A stretch of DNA of 64,000 bases. It comes from Leifsonia poae. GTDB taxonomy: Bacteria > Actinomycetota > Actinomycetes > Actinomycetales > Microbacteriaceae. The position numbers and the translations under genes are program-made. Below the pieces are notes generated by a model. It searched no databases and was not told the origin of the DNA. It saw only the letters and a list, made by a program, of their open reading frames with translations. The stretch spans positions 2,542,001 through 2,606,000 of the forward strand of contig NZ_JAIHLP010000002.1 of the NCBI RefSeq assembly GCF_020009625.1. Direction: 5' to 3'. Below, piece by piece: positions 35,093 through 49,190 of this stretch (position 1 is its first letter; every line of letters starts with the position of its first letter).

Positions 35093-36701
35093 CCACATCG
35101 ATTCCGCGCCACCGCGAGTCGACCCCGACGTCGTCCAGCCCAAGCTGGGCCCGATGGGTTGGCTGCGCTGGTTCTGGCGACAGCTCACGAGCATGCGCAC
35201 GGCGCTGTTCCTGCTGTTGCTACTCGCGGTCGCCGCCGTGCCCGGTTCACTCGTGCCGCAGCGCAGTTCCGACCCGAACGGCGTTTCCAAGTACTTCGTC
35301 GACCACCCGGACATTGCCCCGTTCCTCGACAAGCTGCAGGCGTTCGACGTCTACACCTCGGTGTGGTTCTCGGCCATCTACCTGCTGCTGTTCGCCTCGC
35401 TCATCGGGTGCATCATCCCGCGCACCAAACATCACCTGGACGCGCTGCGGGCCAAGCCGCCACGAACCCCGGTGCGGCTGACCCGCATGGCGGGGTTCCA
35501 GGCGCGCCTGCTGCCCGCCGATCTGGCTCGAGATGCGCCGGAGCCGATCGCGGCCGCCCGCGACATCCTGCGCAAGAGCGGCTACCGCGTCGCGCTGTAC
35601 GAAGACGCCCGATCGACGTCCGTCTCAGCGGAGCGCGGCTACCTGCGCGAGACCGGCAACCTGGTCTTCCACACCGCGCTGCTCGGCATCCTGCTCGCCA
35701 TCGGGTTCGGCGGTGGCTTCGGGTTCACCGGGCAGAAGATCGTGGTGGAGGGGCAGAGCTTCGTCAACAGCCTCCCTTCCTACAACTCGTTCAACCCGGG
35801 GCGGTTCTTCTCCGATTCGTCGCTGCAACCGTTCTCGATCCGGGTCGACAGCCTCAAGGTGGCGTACGAGACGAAGAACAAGAATGCGCTCGGCGAACCG
35901 ATCGACTACACGGCGAACGTGACGACGACCGGGCCAGGCGGCGCCACGGGAACGACGACGATCAAGGTGAACGAGCCCCTGGCCATCGGCGGCACCAACG
36001 TGTATCTGCTCGGTAACGGCTACGCCCCGACGATCACGGTGCGCGACCCGAAGGGTCACGTCGTCTTCACCGACTCGGTGCCGTTCATCCCGCAGGATTC
36101 GCAGCTCACCTCGCTCGGCTACATCAAAGTCCCGGACGGTCTCTCGCAGCAGCTCGGCATGATCGGCTTCTTCTATCCGACCGTCGGGAAGAGTCAGACG
36201 GCCGCCGGTGCTCTCACCTCCATCTATCCCGGCCTGCGAGATCCAGTGCTGAGTCTCAACGTCTGGGCCGGCGACCTCGGCGTCGACAGCGGCGTGCCGC
36301 AATCGGTCTACAGCCTGAACACCGACTCGCTCAAGCAGCTGGCAGGCCCGCCGACCAAGAAGGCCGCCCTCCAGGTGAAGCCCGGGCAGACGATCGAGCT
36401 CCCGAACGGGATGGGAACGCTCAGCTTCGACAACGTCAAGCGCTATGTCTCGCTCGACGTGCACCACGATCCCGCCCAGGTATGGGTGCTCGTGTTCGCG
36501 ATCCTGATCCTCGCCGGCCTGCTCACCTCCCTGTTCGTGCCACGACGCCGCATCTGGGTCAAGTCCGTCGACAACGGCGACGGCTCCCACACGCTGGAGT
36601 ACGCTGGCCTCGCCCGAGGCGAAGACCCCAACCTCATCGCCGCCGTCACCTCGGTCGCCGACGAGCATTCCGCCGTTCTCACCCGCATCCGAAACACTTA
36701 G
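35076..36701 (+). CDS. resB: Cytochrome c biogenesis protein ResB
   Basis: Part of the system II heme-handling and ligation complex with CcsA. The 541-residue protein has membrane segments near residues 40-60, 95-112, 195-215 and 470-490, with a large extracytoplasmic region between the third and fourth. Family features are SMRTALFLLLLLAVAAVPGSLVPQR at the first helix and GRFFSDSSLQPFSIRVDSL. The only upstream in-frame initiator is TTG at 35076, overlapping ccdA by 17 bp; an ATG near 35154 would remove 26 polar residues and is an alternative start. Confidence 0.92.
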   Translation: MSRPSDHIDSAPPRVDPDVVQPKLGPMGWLRWFWRQLTSMRTALFLLLLLAVAAVPGSLVPQRSSDPNGVSKYFVDHPDIAPFLDKLQAFDVYTSVWFSAIYLLLFASLIGCIIPRTKHHLDALRAKPPRTPVRLTRMAGFQARLLPADLARDAPEPIAAARDILRKSGYRVALYEDARSTSVSAERGYLRETGNLVFHTALLGILLAIGFGGGFGFTGQKIVVEGQSFVNSLPSYNSFNPGRFFSDSSLQPFSIRVDSLKVAYETKNKNALGEPIDYTANVTTTGPGGATGTTTIKVNEPLAIGGTNVYLLGNGYAPTITVRDPKGHVVFTDSVPFIPQDSQLTSLGYIKVPDGLSQQLGMIGFFYPTVGKSQTAAGALTSIYPGLRDPVLSLNVWAGDLGVDSGVPQSVYSLNTDSLKQLAGPPTKKAALQVKPGQTIELPNGMGTLSFDNVKRYVSLDVHHDPAQVWVLVFAILILAGLLTSLFVPRRRIWVKSVDNGDGSHTLEYAGLARGEDPNLIAAVTSVADEHSAVLTRIRNT

Positions 36702-36710
36702 GCTGGCATC

Positions 36711-37784
36711 GTGACCACAACTCTGGCTCAGCTCTCGACCGTGTTCATCTACGCGGCCATGGGCATTTACGCTCTCGCGTTCATCGCCTTCGCGATGGAC
36801 CTCGCGCGGCGGGGGGCCCGCGCCACGGCCGAGGAGGCCGCCGTCGTTCCGAGTGCCGTCACCCGCAGGGCGGAGGCGGGCGCCCCGGCCTCGGCCGGAG
36901 TGACGACCATCACCACGGCGGAGGCGTCCGGCGGCTCCGAACGGAGCTCCGGCACCTCCACCCTCACCCGGCTCAGTGCCCGCATCAGCTCTCGGGTGGA
37001 GGACGAGGTCACGAACGGCGGTTCGGTCTCCGTCGCGATGCGCACCGCGTTCACGCTCACCATCATCGGCTTCACGTTCCACCTGGTCTCGACGGTGCTG
37101 CGCGGGGTCGCGGCCGATCGCGTCCCCTGGGCGAACATGTGGGAGTTCTCCATGACGGGCACGCTCGTCATCATCGGAGTCTTCCTCCTGGTGAATCTCC
37201 GGTTCGACGTGAAGTACCTCGGCACCTTCGTGCTCGGTCTCGTCTGCATCCTGTTGATGATCGCCACCGTGCGGTACTACGTTCCGGTCGTCCCCTTGCC
37301 GCCGGCCCTGCAGTCGTACTGGTTGGTCATCCACATCATGGTCGCCATCCTGGGAACGGCGTTCTTCGCACTCGGCTTCGCGCTGTCCGGTCTGCAGCTG
37401 CTGCAGGCGCGGCGCGAGCGGCAGGCCGAGGAGTCGAGGCCGCAGCAGTTCAAGTTCCTCGCCACCCTTCCGGGAACCAAGACACTGGAGAACCTCGCTT
37501 ACCGGGTGAACATCATCGGCTTCATCTTCTGGACGTTCACGCTAATCGCCGGCGCGATCTGGGCCGAGAAGGCCTGGGGTCGGTATTGGGGCTGGGACAC
37601 CAAGGAAGTCTGGACCTTCATCATCTGGGTGATCTATGCCGGATACATCCACGCGCGGGCCACCCGCGGCTGGCGCGGATCCCGTTCAGCGTGGCTCGCC
37701 GTCATCGGGTTCTCCGCGGTGATGTTCAACTTCGGCATCGTCAACGTGTTCTTCCACGGACTGCACTCGTACTCAGGCCTGTGA
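36711..37784 (+). CDS. ccsA: Cytochrome c biogenesis protein CcsA/ResC
   Basis: Integral membrane heme-handling protein of 357 residues with about eight membrane segments. The tryptophan-rich heme-binding WWD-like motif is WGRYWGWDTKEVWTF near residues 290-304, and conserved histidines are in TFHLVSTVL, VIHIMVAI and FHGLHSY. An Ala/Ser/Thr-rich insert of ~80 residues lies between helix 1 and helix 2. TAGGCT (36699-36704) ends 6 nt before the GTG, so it may have its own leaderless promoter as well as readthrough from ResB. A strong terminator follows 23 bp after the stop. Confidence 0.94.
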   Translation: MTTTLAQLSTVFIYAAMGIYALAFIAFAMDLARRGARATAEEAAVVPSAVTRRAEAGAPASAGVTTITTAEASGGSERSSGTSTLTRLSARISSRVEDEVTNGGSVSVAMRTAFTLTIIGFTFHLVSTVLRGVAADRVPWANMWEFSMTGTLVIIGVFLLVNLRFDVKYLGTFVLGLVCILLMIATVRYYVPVVPLPPALQSYWLVIHIMVAILGTAFFALGFALSGLQLLQARRERQAEESRPQQFKFLATLPGTKTLENLAYRVNIIGFIFWTFTLIAGAIWAEKAWGRYWGWDTKEVWTFIIWVIYAGYIHARATRGWRGSRSAWLAVIGFSAVMFNFGIVNVFFHGLHSYSGL

Positions 37785-37806
37785 TCCGTCGCAATCCGCT
37801 CCGCTC

Positions 37807-37832
37807 AACGCCCCCGATCCCGGGGGCGTTTT
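37807..37832 (+). terminator. Rho-independent terminator after the cytochrome c maturation operon
   Basis: AACGCCCCCG (37807-37816) pairs perfectly with 37821-37830 around the loop ATCC and is followed by TT and a mixed tail. It sits 23 bp after the ccsA stop and separates that operon from the rRNA promoters. Confidence 0.85.
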
Positions 37833-37917
37833 GCGTTGGTCCTGCGGGGCGAACGGGGCCACTGCCCCGTGATCACGCGGAAGTAGCCCCGCGACACGCC
37901 CGGGCTGCAGGCCGAAT

Positions 37918-37946
37918 TTGCGAGCCCTCCAGGACCTGCGTAAAGT
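37918..37946 (+). promoter_or_regulatory. Candidate rRNA promoter P1
   Basis: TTGCGA (37918-37923), 17-bp spacer, TAAAGT (37941-37946). It is about 510 bp upstream of the 16S gene, in a 675-bp region (37785-38459) that holds no protein gene and turns A/T-rich downstream of this promoter. Confidence 0.5.
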
Positions 37947-38161
37947 AATCACTTGTCACCCCAAAGGTGCGGAAAGCGGAAGAGCTTCCCGGCCTCAAGA
38001 GGGACCAAATCCTAAGCCTAACGGCACAATCTCAACTTGCTTGAGAGCGCCCGAAATGCTTAGGATATAAACCCCACTCACTGAGCAGGTCTAACCGACT
38101 CGGATCGTGTGAAACGGTTGCGTCCAGATAAGGACCGCCGCGATAACGCGAAACGGCCGAC

Positions 38162-38189
38162 TTGACAAACTGACTGAGAGTGGTAAGGT
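38162..38189 (+). promoter_or_regulatory. Candidate proximal rRNA promoter
   Basis: A perfect TTGACA (38162-38167), 16-bp spacer and TAAGGT (38184-38189), about 270 bp before 16S. A further possible promoter, TTGCTT-18-TAGGAT, lies around 38037-38066. Multiple promoters are usual for actinobacterial rRNA operons. Confidence 0.6.
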
Positions 38190-38243
38190 AGAGAAGTTGC
38201 CCCAGAGAGACGGCCGGGAGGTCAGAAACTGGGAGCGTCCGAT

Positions 38244-38260
38244 CCTTGAGAACTCAACAG
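38244..38260 (+). promoter_or_regulatory. Leader element repeated in the rRNA spacer
   Basis: CCTTGAGAACTCAACAG in the leader is matched by CTTTGAGAACTACACAG at 40252-40268 in the 16S-23S spacer. Position before each large rRNA suggests a BoxA-like antitermination or processing element; this is inference. Confidence 0.45.
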
Positions 38261-38458
38261 CGTGCACAATGTCAAATGCCAAAAACCTCGACACTTAGCT
38301 TCGGCTAGGTAAGAGATTCCTTTGGAAACAGATTAAAACAACAAAGCAAGTCAGTAATGATTTGTTCTGTCAGTTTCAAACTTGCTGAGGTGTTCACCCA
38401 TTCCGGTGGCCCGAAGCACTAGATGTGCCGCAGCGCTTGCGTTGCGTGCAATCAAACA

Positions 38459-43508
<5,050 letters not shown>

Positions 43509-43646
43509 TAATCATTACTCTCATACTGTTGTAAGGCTGGTATGAGGGGCCATGAGAATGCTTGCGTCCACTATGTGGTTCTCGATGTACGGTCGAGAAC
43601 CGAATCAATCAGCAATGATTGTTCGTTCACTTTGATACATCAATAG

Positions 43647-43766
43647 TGTTTCGGCGGCCATAGCGAGAGGGAAACGCCCGGTTACATTCCGAACCCGGAA
43701 GCTAAGACTCTCTGCGCCGATGGTACTGCAGGGGGGACCCTGTGGGAGAGTAGGACACCGCCGGAC
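43647..43766 (+). rRNA. rrf: 5S ribosomal RNA
   Basis: About 118-120 nt, starting GTGTTTCGGCGGCCATAGCG, with the conserved CGCCCGGTTACATTCCGAAC and ending GTAGGACACCGCCGGAC, whose 3' end pairs with the 5' end. It lies about 140 bp after 23S. Confidence 0.95.
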
Positions 43767-43775
43767 TTCTTTTGT

Positions 43776-43807
43776 GAAATGGCCACCCAGCAATGGGTGG
43801 CCATTTC
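43776..43807 (+). terminator. rRNA operon terminator
   Basis: GAAATGGCCACCCA (43776-43789) pairs perfectly with 43794-43807 around the loop GCAA: a 14-bp stem directly after the 5S gene. Confidence 0.9.
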
Positions 43808-43926
43808 GCGTTTAACACGCATTCACTAGCCGAACGGGCTAGCCACCAAAACTATTCAACAGAGCGCGGACTGCAGAAGCATCGTCGAAGCTGTGCACTT
43901 CGTACCGTCAGCAGACAGGAGACGTC

Positions 43927-46218
43927 GTGAGCGAGACACCAGCAGATGACCGGAACGACAACCGGAGCACGGGTCGGGGCGAGGGCTCGGGCGGTGCGGG
44001 CTCACGGGGCGACGGAAGTCGTGACCGTTCACAGCCCGGCCGCACTGGACACGACCGGAGCAGCGACCGTCATTCCGGCTCTTCGCGTGGTGGTGCCGGC
44101 GGCGGACAGTTCCGCGAAGGTCAGGGCGGCGGGTACCGGCGCGATGGGGGCTCGCGCGGCGACTCTTCCGGCGGCTCGCGCGGCGACTCAACCGGCGGCT
44201 ACGGCCGCGGGGGCCAATCGGGCGGCGGGCAGCCGAGCGGCGGCCGGTCCCGCGACGGCGAACGCCGCGACGGGCAGTCTCACGGCGGCCGGACGCGGGA
44301 CGGTCAGGGTGGTGCTCCGCGCTCAGGACAGTCCGGCGGGTATCGTGGCGATGCGACTGCTCGTGGTGGTCAGGGAGGCCGCGGCGGTGCTCCGTTCCGT
44401 GAAGGGCAGGGCGGCGGATACGACCGCGGCGATCAGAGCAGCGGACGTCGTGATGGCGCCCCCCGTGATGGCCAGTCGGGTGGATACCGGGGCAACTTTG
44501 GCGGCCGTGATGGCGCTCGCGACAGCCAGTCGGGCGGATACCGGGGCAACTCTGGCGGCCGTGATGGCGCTCGCGACAGCCAGTCGGGCGGATACCGCGG
44601 CAACTCCGGCGGTCGTGACGGCGCTCGCGACAGCCAGTCAGGCGGATACCGCGGCAACTCCGGCGGCCGTGACGGGCAGTCGGGCGGATACCGCGGCAAC
44701 TCCGGCGGCCGCGACGGCCAGTCAGACGGGTATCGGGGTGGCGCCGGCTCGCGTGACGGCCAGACCGGCAGCGGGTACCGTGGCGCCTCCGGAGGAAGTC
44801 GTGGCGGCGCCGGTGGTCGTGACGGCCAGTCGGGCGGGTACCGCGGGGGTGCGGGCGCTCGTGACGGCCAGGGTTCGCGCGGCGGCGAGTCCGGTGGATA
44901 CCGGGGAACCTCGGGCGCCCGTGACGGACAGCAGTCGGGCGGGTACCGCGGTGCAGCGGGCAATCGTGACGGCCAGGGTTCGCGCGATGGCGCACGCGGG
45001 GGACAGCGCGGCGGGTACGAGCGCGATGGCGCGCGCGGCGCATCCGGTGGTCACGGGCGGGACGGTCAGCGCTCGGGCGGGAACCGGGGCGGCCGCGACG
45101 AGAAGCTGTGGACCCGCGACGGAACTCCGGCGCGCGGTGACCGGGACGCGCGCGACCGCGAGCGTGAACTCACCGAGGAAGAGCGGATGGCGCGAGAGCT
45201 GCGATCCGTTCGGACCAGGCACGACGACCCGGAGCTGCCGGCGGATGTCGAGCCGCGCGACCTGGACAAGGCCGCGCGCGTCGAATTGAAGACGCTGAGC
45301 AAAGAGAACGCCGACTGGGTGGCCTGCCACCTGGTGATGGCGGCGCGCCTGATCGAAGATGATCCCGAGCTCGCGCACCAGCACGCGATGTCGGCAGCGC
45401 GACGGGCTGGACGCATCGGCATCGTGCGTGAGACTCTGGCGATCACGGCCTACGCCACCGGCGACTTCGCGCTCGCGCTCCGAGAGCTGCGCACCTACCG
45501 GCGGATTTCCGGCTCCAACGATCAGCTGCCGTTGATGGTCGACAGTGAACGCGGCGTGGGTCGGGCCGATCGTGCGCTCGAGCTGGGTCGGTCGGTCGAC
45601 CGGACCACGCTGCCGAACGACGTGCAGGTCTCGCTCGCCATCGCGATGTCGGGTGCGCGTCTCGACCTCGGACAGAACGAGGCGGCGCTGGCCGAGCTGG
45701 AGATCCCGCAGCTCGACCCGAATCGTGCGTTCAGCTGGAGTGCCGACCTGTTCCACGCCTACGCGTATGTGCTCGAAGAACTCGGTCGTCACGAGCAGTC
45801 CGAGTCGTGGCGGGAACGCGCCGAACGGGCGGAAGAGGCGCTCGGCGTATCGGCCGGCGACGACGAGCACGAGACGGTCGACGTCGTCGAGGAAGAGTTC
45901 GAACTCTTCGACGTCGAAGGGGAAGACAGCGTGACGCTGGCCGAGCCCGACGACGAGAACGAGGCCGAGAACGAGGCCGAGAACGAGGCCGAACCGGACG
46001 CCGAGGTGGCGGATCACGACACTGTCGAATCGGAGCCGGAGCCGGAGCCGGAGGATGAAGACGACGTCGATGAGAGCGACGAAGACGCGAGCGACGGCGA
46101 CGACTCCGGCGCGGGGCCGGCCGTGACCGCCGGGGATTCGACCACGTCGGTGGTGTTCGACGACGGAACCGAGAACGGGGAGGACAGCACCGATGGCACT
46201 GTTCCGACGGAGCGCTAA
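43927..46218 (+). CDS. Large Arg/Gly-repeat protein with TPR-like core and acidic tail
   Basis: A 763-residue three-part protein. Residues 1 to ~400 are disordered-looking and made of Gly, Arg, Ser, Asp and Gln, with near-identical units such as QSGGYRGNSGGRDGARDS and many YRG/GGRDG motifs; at DNA level 54-bp and 42-bp units repeat around 44460-44730. Residues ~420-640 form a helical, TPR-like domain (AARVELKTLSKENADWVACHLVMAARLI, AMSAARRAGRIGIVRETLAITAYATGDF, read in pieces). The tail is highly acidic (EEEFELFD, tandem ENEAENEAE, EPEPEPEDEDD). Start GTG at 43927 has AGGAG 5 nt upstream. It lies just after the rRNA operon and overlaps a HAD gene by 26 bp. An RNA-binding or condensate-forming role is inferred from the RG repeats; function unknown. 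Confidence 0.82.
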   Translation: MSETPADDRNDNRSTGRGEGSGGAGSRGDGSRDRSQPGRTGHDRSSDRHSGSSRGGAGGGQFREGQGGGYRRDGGSRGDSSGGSRGDSTGGYGRGGQSGGGQPSGGRSRDGERRDGQSHGGRTRDGQGGAPRSGQSGGYRGDATARGGQGGRGGAPFREGQGGGYDRGDQSSGRRDGAPRDGQSGGYRGNFGGRDGARDSQSGGYRGNSGGRDGARDSQSGGYRGNSGGRDGARDSQSGGYRGNSGGRDGQSGGYRGNSGGRDGQSDGYRGGAGSRDGQTGSGYRGASGGSRGGAGGRDGQSGGYRGGAGARDGQGSRGGESGGYRGTSGARDGQQSGGYRGAAGNRDGQGSRDGARGGQRGGYERDGARGASGGHGRDGQRSGGNRGGRDEKLWTRDGTPARGDRDARDRERELTEEERMARELRSVRTRHDDPELPADVEPRDLDKAARVELKTLSKENADWVACHLVMAARLIEDDPELAHQHAMSAARRAGRIGIVRETLAITAYATGDFALALRELRTYRRISGSNDQLPLMVDSERGVGRADRALELGRSVDRTTLPNDVQVSLAIAMSGARLDLGQNEAALAELEIPQLDPNRAFSWSADLFHAYAYVLEELGRHEQSESWRERAERAEEALGVSAGDDEHETVDVVEEEFELFDVEGEDSVTLAEPDDENEAENEAENEAEPDAEVADHDTVESEPEPEPEDEDDVDESDEDASDGDDSGAGPAVTAGDSTTSVVFDDGTENGEDSTDGTVPTER
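44460..44740 (+). repeat. In-frame tandem repeats (54-bp, then 42-bp units)
   Basis: Coding repeats starting near GGCCAGTCGGGTGGATACC recur about every 54 bp three times, then every 42 bp, encoding QSGGYRGN(S/F)GGRDG with or without ARDS. The unit length is always a multiple of three. Copies differ mainly at third positions, so the array has been under coding constraint. Confidence 0.85.
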
Positions 46219-47215
46219 GACCGTGACGCCGCTGGACGGAGTGGATGTCGTGCTCGCCGACCTCGACGGGGTCGTCTACAAGGGGGCCCAGGCCATCCCG
46301 TTCGCGGTGGAGAGTCTCAATGCTGCCGCGGATCGGGTGCGTGTCGGTTACATCACCAACAATGCTTCCCGCACGGACGCCTCCGTCGCCTCGCACTTGA
46401 GTGAGCTCGGATTGCGGGTGCAGCCGTCTGATGTCGTGACCTCGCCGCAGGCCGCGGTCCGCCTGCTGGCGGCGCACGTCTCGGCCGGGTCCACGATCCT
46501 CGTGGTCGGTGGCGACGGGCTGGTGGATGAGGTGGAGAAGGGCGGGTTCACCGTGACCCGCTCGGCCGACGACGACCCGGCTGCGGTCATCCAAGGGTTC
46601 GCCCCGGAGGTGGGCTGGACGGAACTGGCGGAGGCCGCGTTCGCGCTGCAAGGCCGCAGCGAAGAGGAACGACCGTGGGTGGCGACCAACACGGACTGGA
46701 CGATTCCGGTCGCGCGCGGGATCGCACCCGGCAACGGAACGCTGGTCTCGGCGGTGCACACCGCGATCGGACGGTTGCCATTGGTGGCCGGGAAGCCCGA
46801 AGTCGCGATCTTCGATGAAGCGGTGGCGAGGTTCGGTGCGTCGAAGGCGCTTTTCATCGGCGACCGGCTGGACACCGACATCCTCGGTGCGAATCGCGCG
46901 GAGATCGACTCGGCGCTCGTGCTGACCGGGATCGATGGAGCCAAACAGCTGATCGCGGCGGATGCGGGATCACGGCCGACCTACATCCTGGACGATCTGC
47001 GGGGGCTCTCCCAGCCGTACCCGAAGACGATGTTCACCAAAGACGGCCTCACCGCGACGGTCGGCGAGGCCACGGTGCGGATCGACGGAAACGATGTTCT
47101 GATCGTGGCGGAGGGGAACTCGGAGCTCAATCTGCTCCGGGCCGCCTGCGCGGTGATCTGGACGTCGGGGCGCGCGATCTACGGGCTCGAGGTTCCGGAG
47201 CGACTGTACAGCTGA
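46193..47215 (+). CDS. HAD-superfamily IIA hydrolase (NagD-like phosphatase)
   Basis: A 340-residue phosphatase. The nucleophile motif is VLADLDGVVYKG near residues 20-31. Motif II is GYITNNASRTDASVASHL, and KALFIGDRLDTDILGANRAEIDSALVLTGI carries motif IV and the family C-terminal signature; the substrate lysine is in LVAGKPEVAIFDEAV. The ~60 C-terminal residues after the core are unusual for NagD and of unknown role. The ATG lies inside the 3' end of the upstream Arg/Gly-repeat gene (26-bp overlap), so the two are probably translated together. Substrate unknown. Confidence 0.9.
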   Translation: MALFRRSAKTVTPLDGVDVVLADLDGVVYKGAQAIPFAVESLNAAADRVRVGYITNNASRTDASVASHLSELGLRVQPSDVVTSPQAAVRLLAAHVSAGSTILVVGGDGLVDEVEKGGFTVTRSADDDPAAVIQGFAPEVGWTELAEAAFALQGRSEEERPWVATNTDWTIPVARGIAPGNGTLVSAVHTAIGRLPLVAGKPEVAIFDEAVARFGASKALFIGDRLDTDILGANRAEIDSALVLTGIDGAKQLIAADAGSRPTYILDDLRGLSQPYPKTMFTKDGLTATVGEATVRIDGNDVLIVAEGNSELNLLRAACAVIWTSGRAIYGLEVPERLYS

Positions 47216-47219
47216 GGGG

Positions 47220-48212
47220 TCAGAGCGCGGTCGCCCGCTCGACGACGCGATAGCAGCGGCGAAGGCGGTCGAGCCACCACTGGCGACGGTCGGCATCGGC
47301 GGCGAGGGCGTTCAGCCGTTCGGCCGAGACGGTGGGCCGACGAACGGGGATGAATCCGTCGACCGGAAGCAGAGGCTCGTCGGCCACATCGTGCACGAAC
47401 ATCGCGACAGTCCCCAGCCCGCAGTCGAACTCCAGGTTCGGAACGGCCGCGGCCAGATGTGCCCCCATCGCGATGCCGACGGATGTGTCGATCGCGCTCG
47501 ACACGACCACCGGCAGGCCGGCGGCCGCGACGATGCGGAGGGCCGAATGGATGCCGCCCAGCGGCTGGGCTTTCACGATGAGCAGATCGGCCGCGCCCGC
47601 CTGAGCGACGGCGAGCGGGTCGGCGGCTTTGCGCACGCTCTCGTCCGCGGCGATGGGCACGCCCATGTACGCGGTGCGTCGACGGATCTCGGCGAGCTCC
47701 TCCACCGTCGCGCAGGGCTGTTCGACGTACTCGAGGTCGAATGGCGCGAGCGCGTGGATGGCGTGCTCAGCTTCATCGACGTTCCAGAAGGTGTTCGCGT
47801 CAACGCGGATGCGGCCCTCCGGTCCGAGATGGTCGCGCACAGCGCTCACGCGAGCGAGATCGTCGGCGAGGGTCTGACCAGGCTCGGCCACTTTCACTTT
47901 GGCGGTGCGGACACCCGGATACCGGTCGAGGATGGCGGCGACGTCGGCGGCCGCGACGGCCGGGACGGTGGCGTTGACCGGGATGCGGTCGCGGAGCGGC
48001 TCGGGGGCTTCGCGCCAGCCGAAATCGATCGCGGCGTGCAGCCACGCGGCCGACTCGTCGTCATCGTATTCGACGAAGGGCGAGAACTCGGTCCACCCCT
48101 GCGGCCCCTCGAAAAGCACCGCCTCGCGCACGGTGATGCCGCGGAAACGGGTCGTCATCGGCAGTGCGACGACTCGTGCAGTTCTCAACAGCTCAGCCAG
48201 GTCGGGCAACAT
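47220..48212 (-). CDS. menC: o-Succinylbenzoate synthase
   Basis: Enolase-superfamily enzyme of menaquinone synthesis, forming o-succinylbenzoate from SHCHC. The 330-residue protein has the catalytic KVKV element (VRTAKVKVAEPGQT), the metal-binding RVDANTFWNVDEA, LEYVEQPCATVEEL and AADESVRKAADP, and the second catalytic lysine in LLIVKAQPLGGIHSA. The ATG at 48212 is supported by CAGACT (48219-48224) ending 6 nt upstream. It is divergent from menB by 57 bp and convergent with the HAD gene (4-bp gap). Confidence 0.93.
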   Translation of the reverse strand: MLPDLAELLRTARVVALPMTTRFRGITVREAVLFEGPQGWTEFSPFVEYDDDESAAWLHAAIDFGWREAPEPLRDRIPVNATVPAVAAADVAAILDRYPGVRTAKVKVAEPGQTLADDLARVSAVRDHLGPEGRIRVDANTFWNVDEAEHAIHALAPFDLEYVEQPCATVEELAEIRRRTAYMGVPIAADESVRKAADPLAVAQAGAADLLIVKAQPLGGIHSALRIVAAAGLPVVVSSAIDTSVGIAMGAHLAAAVPNLEFDCGLGTVAMFVHDVADEPLLPVDGFIPVRRPTVSAERLNALAADADRRQWWLDRLRRCYRVVERATAL

Positions 48213-48269
48213 TCCACAAGTCTGTCACGCGCCGGTTCACGGAGCCCGGTCGAACCGTAGGCTGGTGGC

Positions 48270-49181
48270 ATGGCAAAGGCGGTTTCAGACATCTTCGATG
48301 CGAGCGCGTGGCGCGAGGTCCCCGGTTTCGATGAGCTCAGCGACATTACGTACCACCACGACACCGCCGGTCGCGTCGCGCGTGTCGCCTTCGACCGGCC
48401 GGAGGTGCGCAACGCCTTCCGCCCGCACACGGTAGACGAGCTGTATGCGGCGCTCGAAGACGCTCGCACGAATCCGCGAATCGGCGTCGTGCTGCTGACC
48501 GGCAATGGGCCGAGCCCGAAAGACGGCGGCTGGGCGTTCTGCTCGGGGGGCGACCAGCGCATCCGGGGCCGCGATGGCTACAAGTACTCCGACGGCGAGA
48601 CCGCCACCGGCATCAACGCGGCGCGCGGCGGCAGACTCCACATTCTGGAGGTGCAGCGACTCATCCGGTTCATGCCGAAGGTCGTCATCGCCGTGGTGCC
48701 GGGGTGGGCGGCCGGCGGCGGACACTCCCTGCACGTGGTCTGCGATCTCACCATCGCCAGTGAAGAGCATGGACGCTTCAAACAGACGGATGCCGATGTC
48801 GGGTCGTTCGACGCCGGATACGGCAGCGCATACTTCGCCCGGCAGATCGGGCAGAAGTTCGCGCGCGAGGTGTTCTTCCTCGCTCGGGAGTATTCGGCGA
48901 CGCGAGCCTACGAGATGGGCGCCGTCAACGCCGTGGTCCCGCACGCCGAGCTGGAGAGGACCGCGCTCGAGTGGGCGAACGAGATCCTCACCAAGTCGCC
49001 GACCGCCATTCGCATGCTCAAGTTCGCCTTCAACGCCGTCGACGACGGGCTGGTCGGGCAACAGGTCTTCGCGGGCGAGGCGACACGCTTGGCGTACGGA
49101 ACCGACGAGGCGGTCGAAGGCCGCGACTCGTTCCTCGAGAAACGGGAGCCGGACTGGTCGGCGTTCCCCTGGCAATACTGA
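48270..49181 (+). CDS. menB: 1,4-Dihydroxy-2-naphthoyl-CoA synthase
   Basis: Crotonase-fold enzyme closing the naphthoquinone ring. The 303-residue protein has VAFDRPEVRNAFRPHTVDEL, the MenB signature FCSGGDQRIRGRDGYKY, VVIAVVPGWAAGGGHSLHVVCDLTIAS with the oxyanion-hole glycines, and DVGSFDAGYGSAYFAR with the catalytic aspartate. The C-terminus FLEKREPDWSAFPWQY is typical. TAGGCT (48258-48263) ends 6 nt before the ATG. It is followed by menE after 9 bp. Confidence 0.96.
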   Translation: MAKAVSDIFDASAWREVPGFDELSDITYHHDTAGRVARVAFDRPEVRNAFRPHTVDELYAALEDARTNPRIGVVLLTGNGPSPKDGGWAFCSGGDQRIRGRDGYKYSDGETATGINAARGGRLHILEVQRLIRFMPKVVIAVVPGWAAGGGHSLHVVCDLTIASEEHGRFKQTDADVGSFDAGYGSAYFARQIGQKFAREVFFLAREYSATRAYEMGAVNAVVPHAELERTALEWANEILTKSPTAIRMLKFAFNAVDDGLVGQQVFAGEATRLAYGTDEAVEGRDSFLEKREPDWSAFPWQY

Positions 49182-49190
49182 GGGGTGGGC

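Noticed and set aside
44460..44740. Possible CRISPR array
   Set aside because: Units are contiguous in-frame coding repeats with no unique spacers and no cas genes nearby.
43856..45043. 395-codon minus-strand frame rich in Arg and His
   Set aside because: Antisense shadow of the Arg/Gly-repeat gene; its apparent repeats follow from the coding repeats on the other strand.
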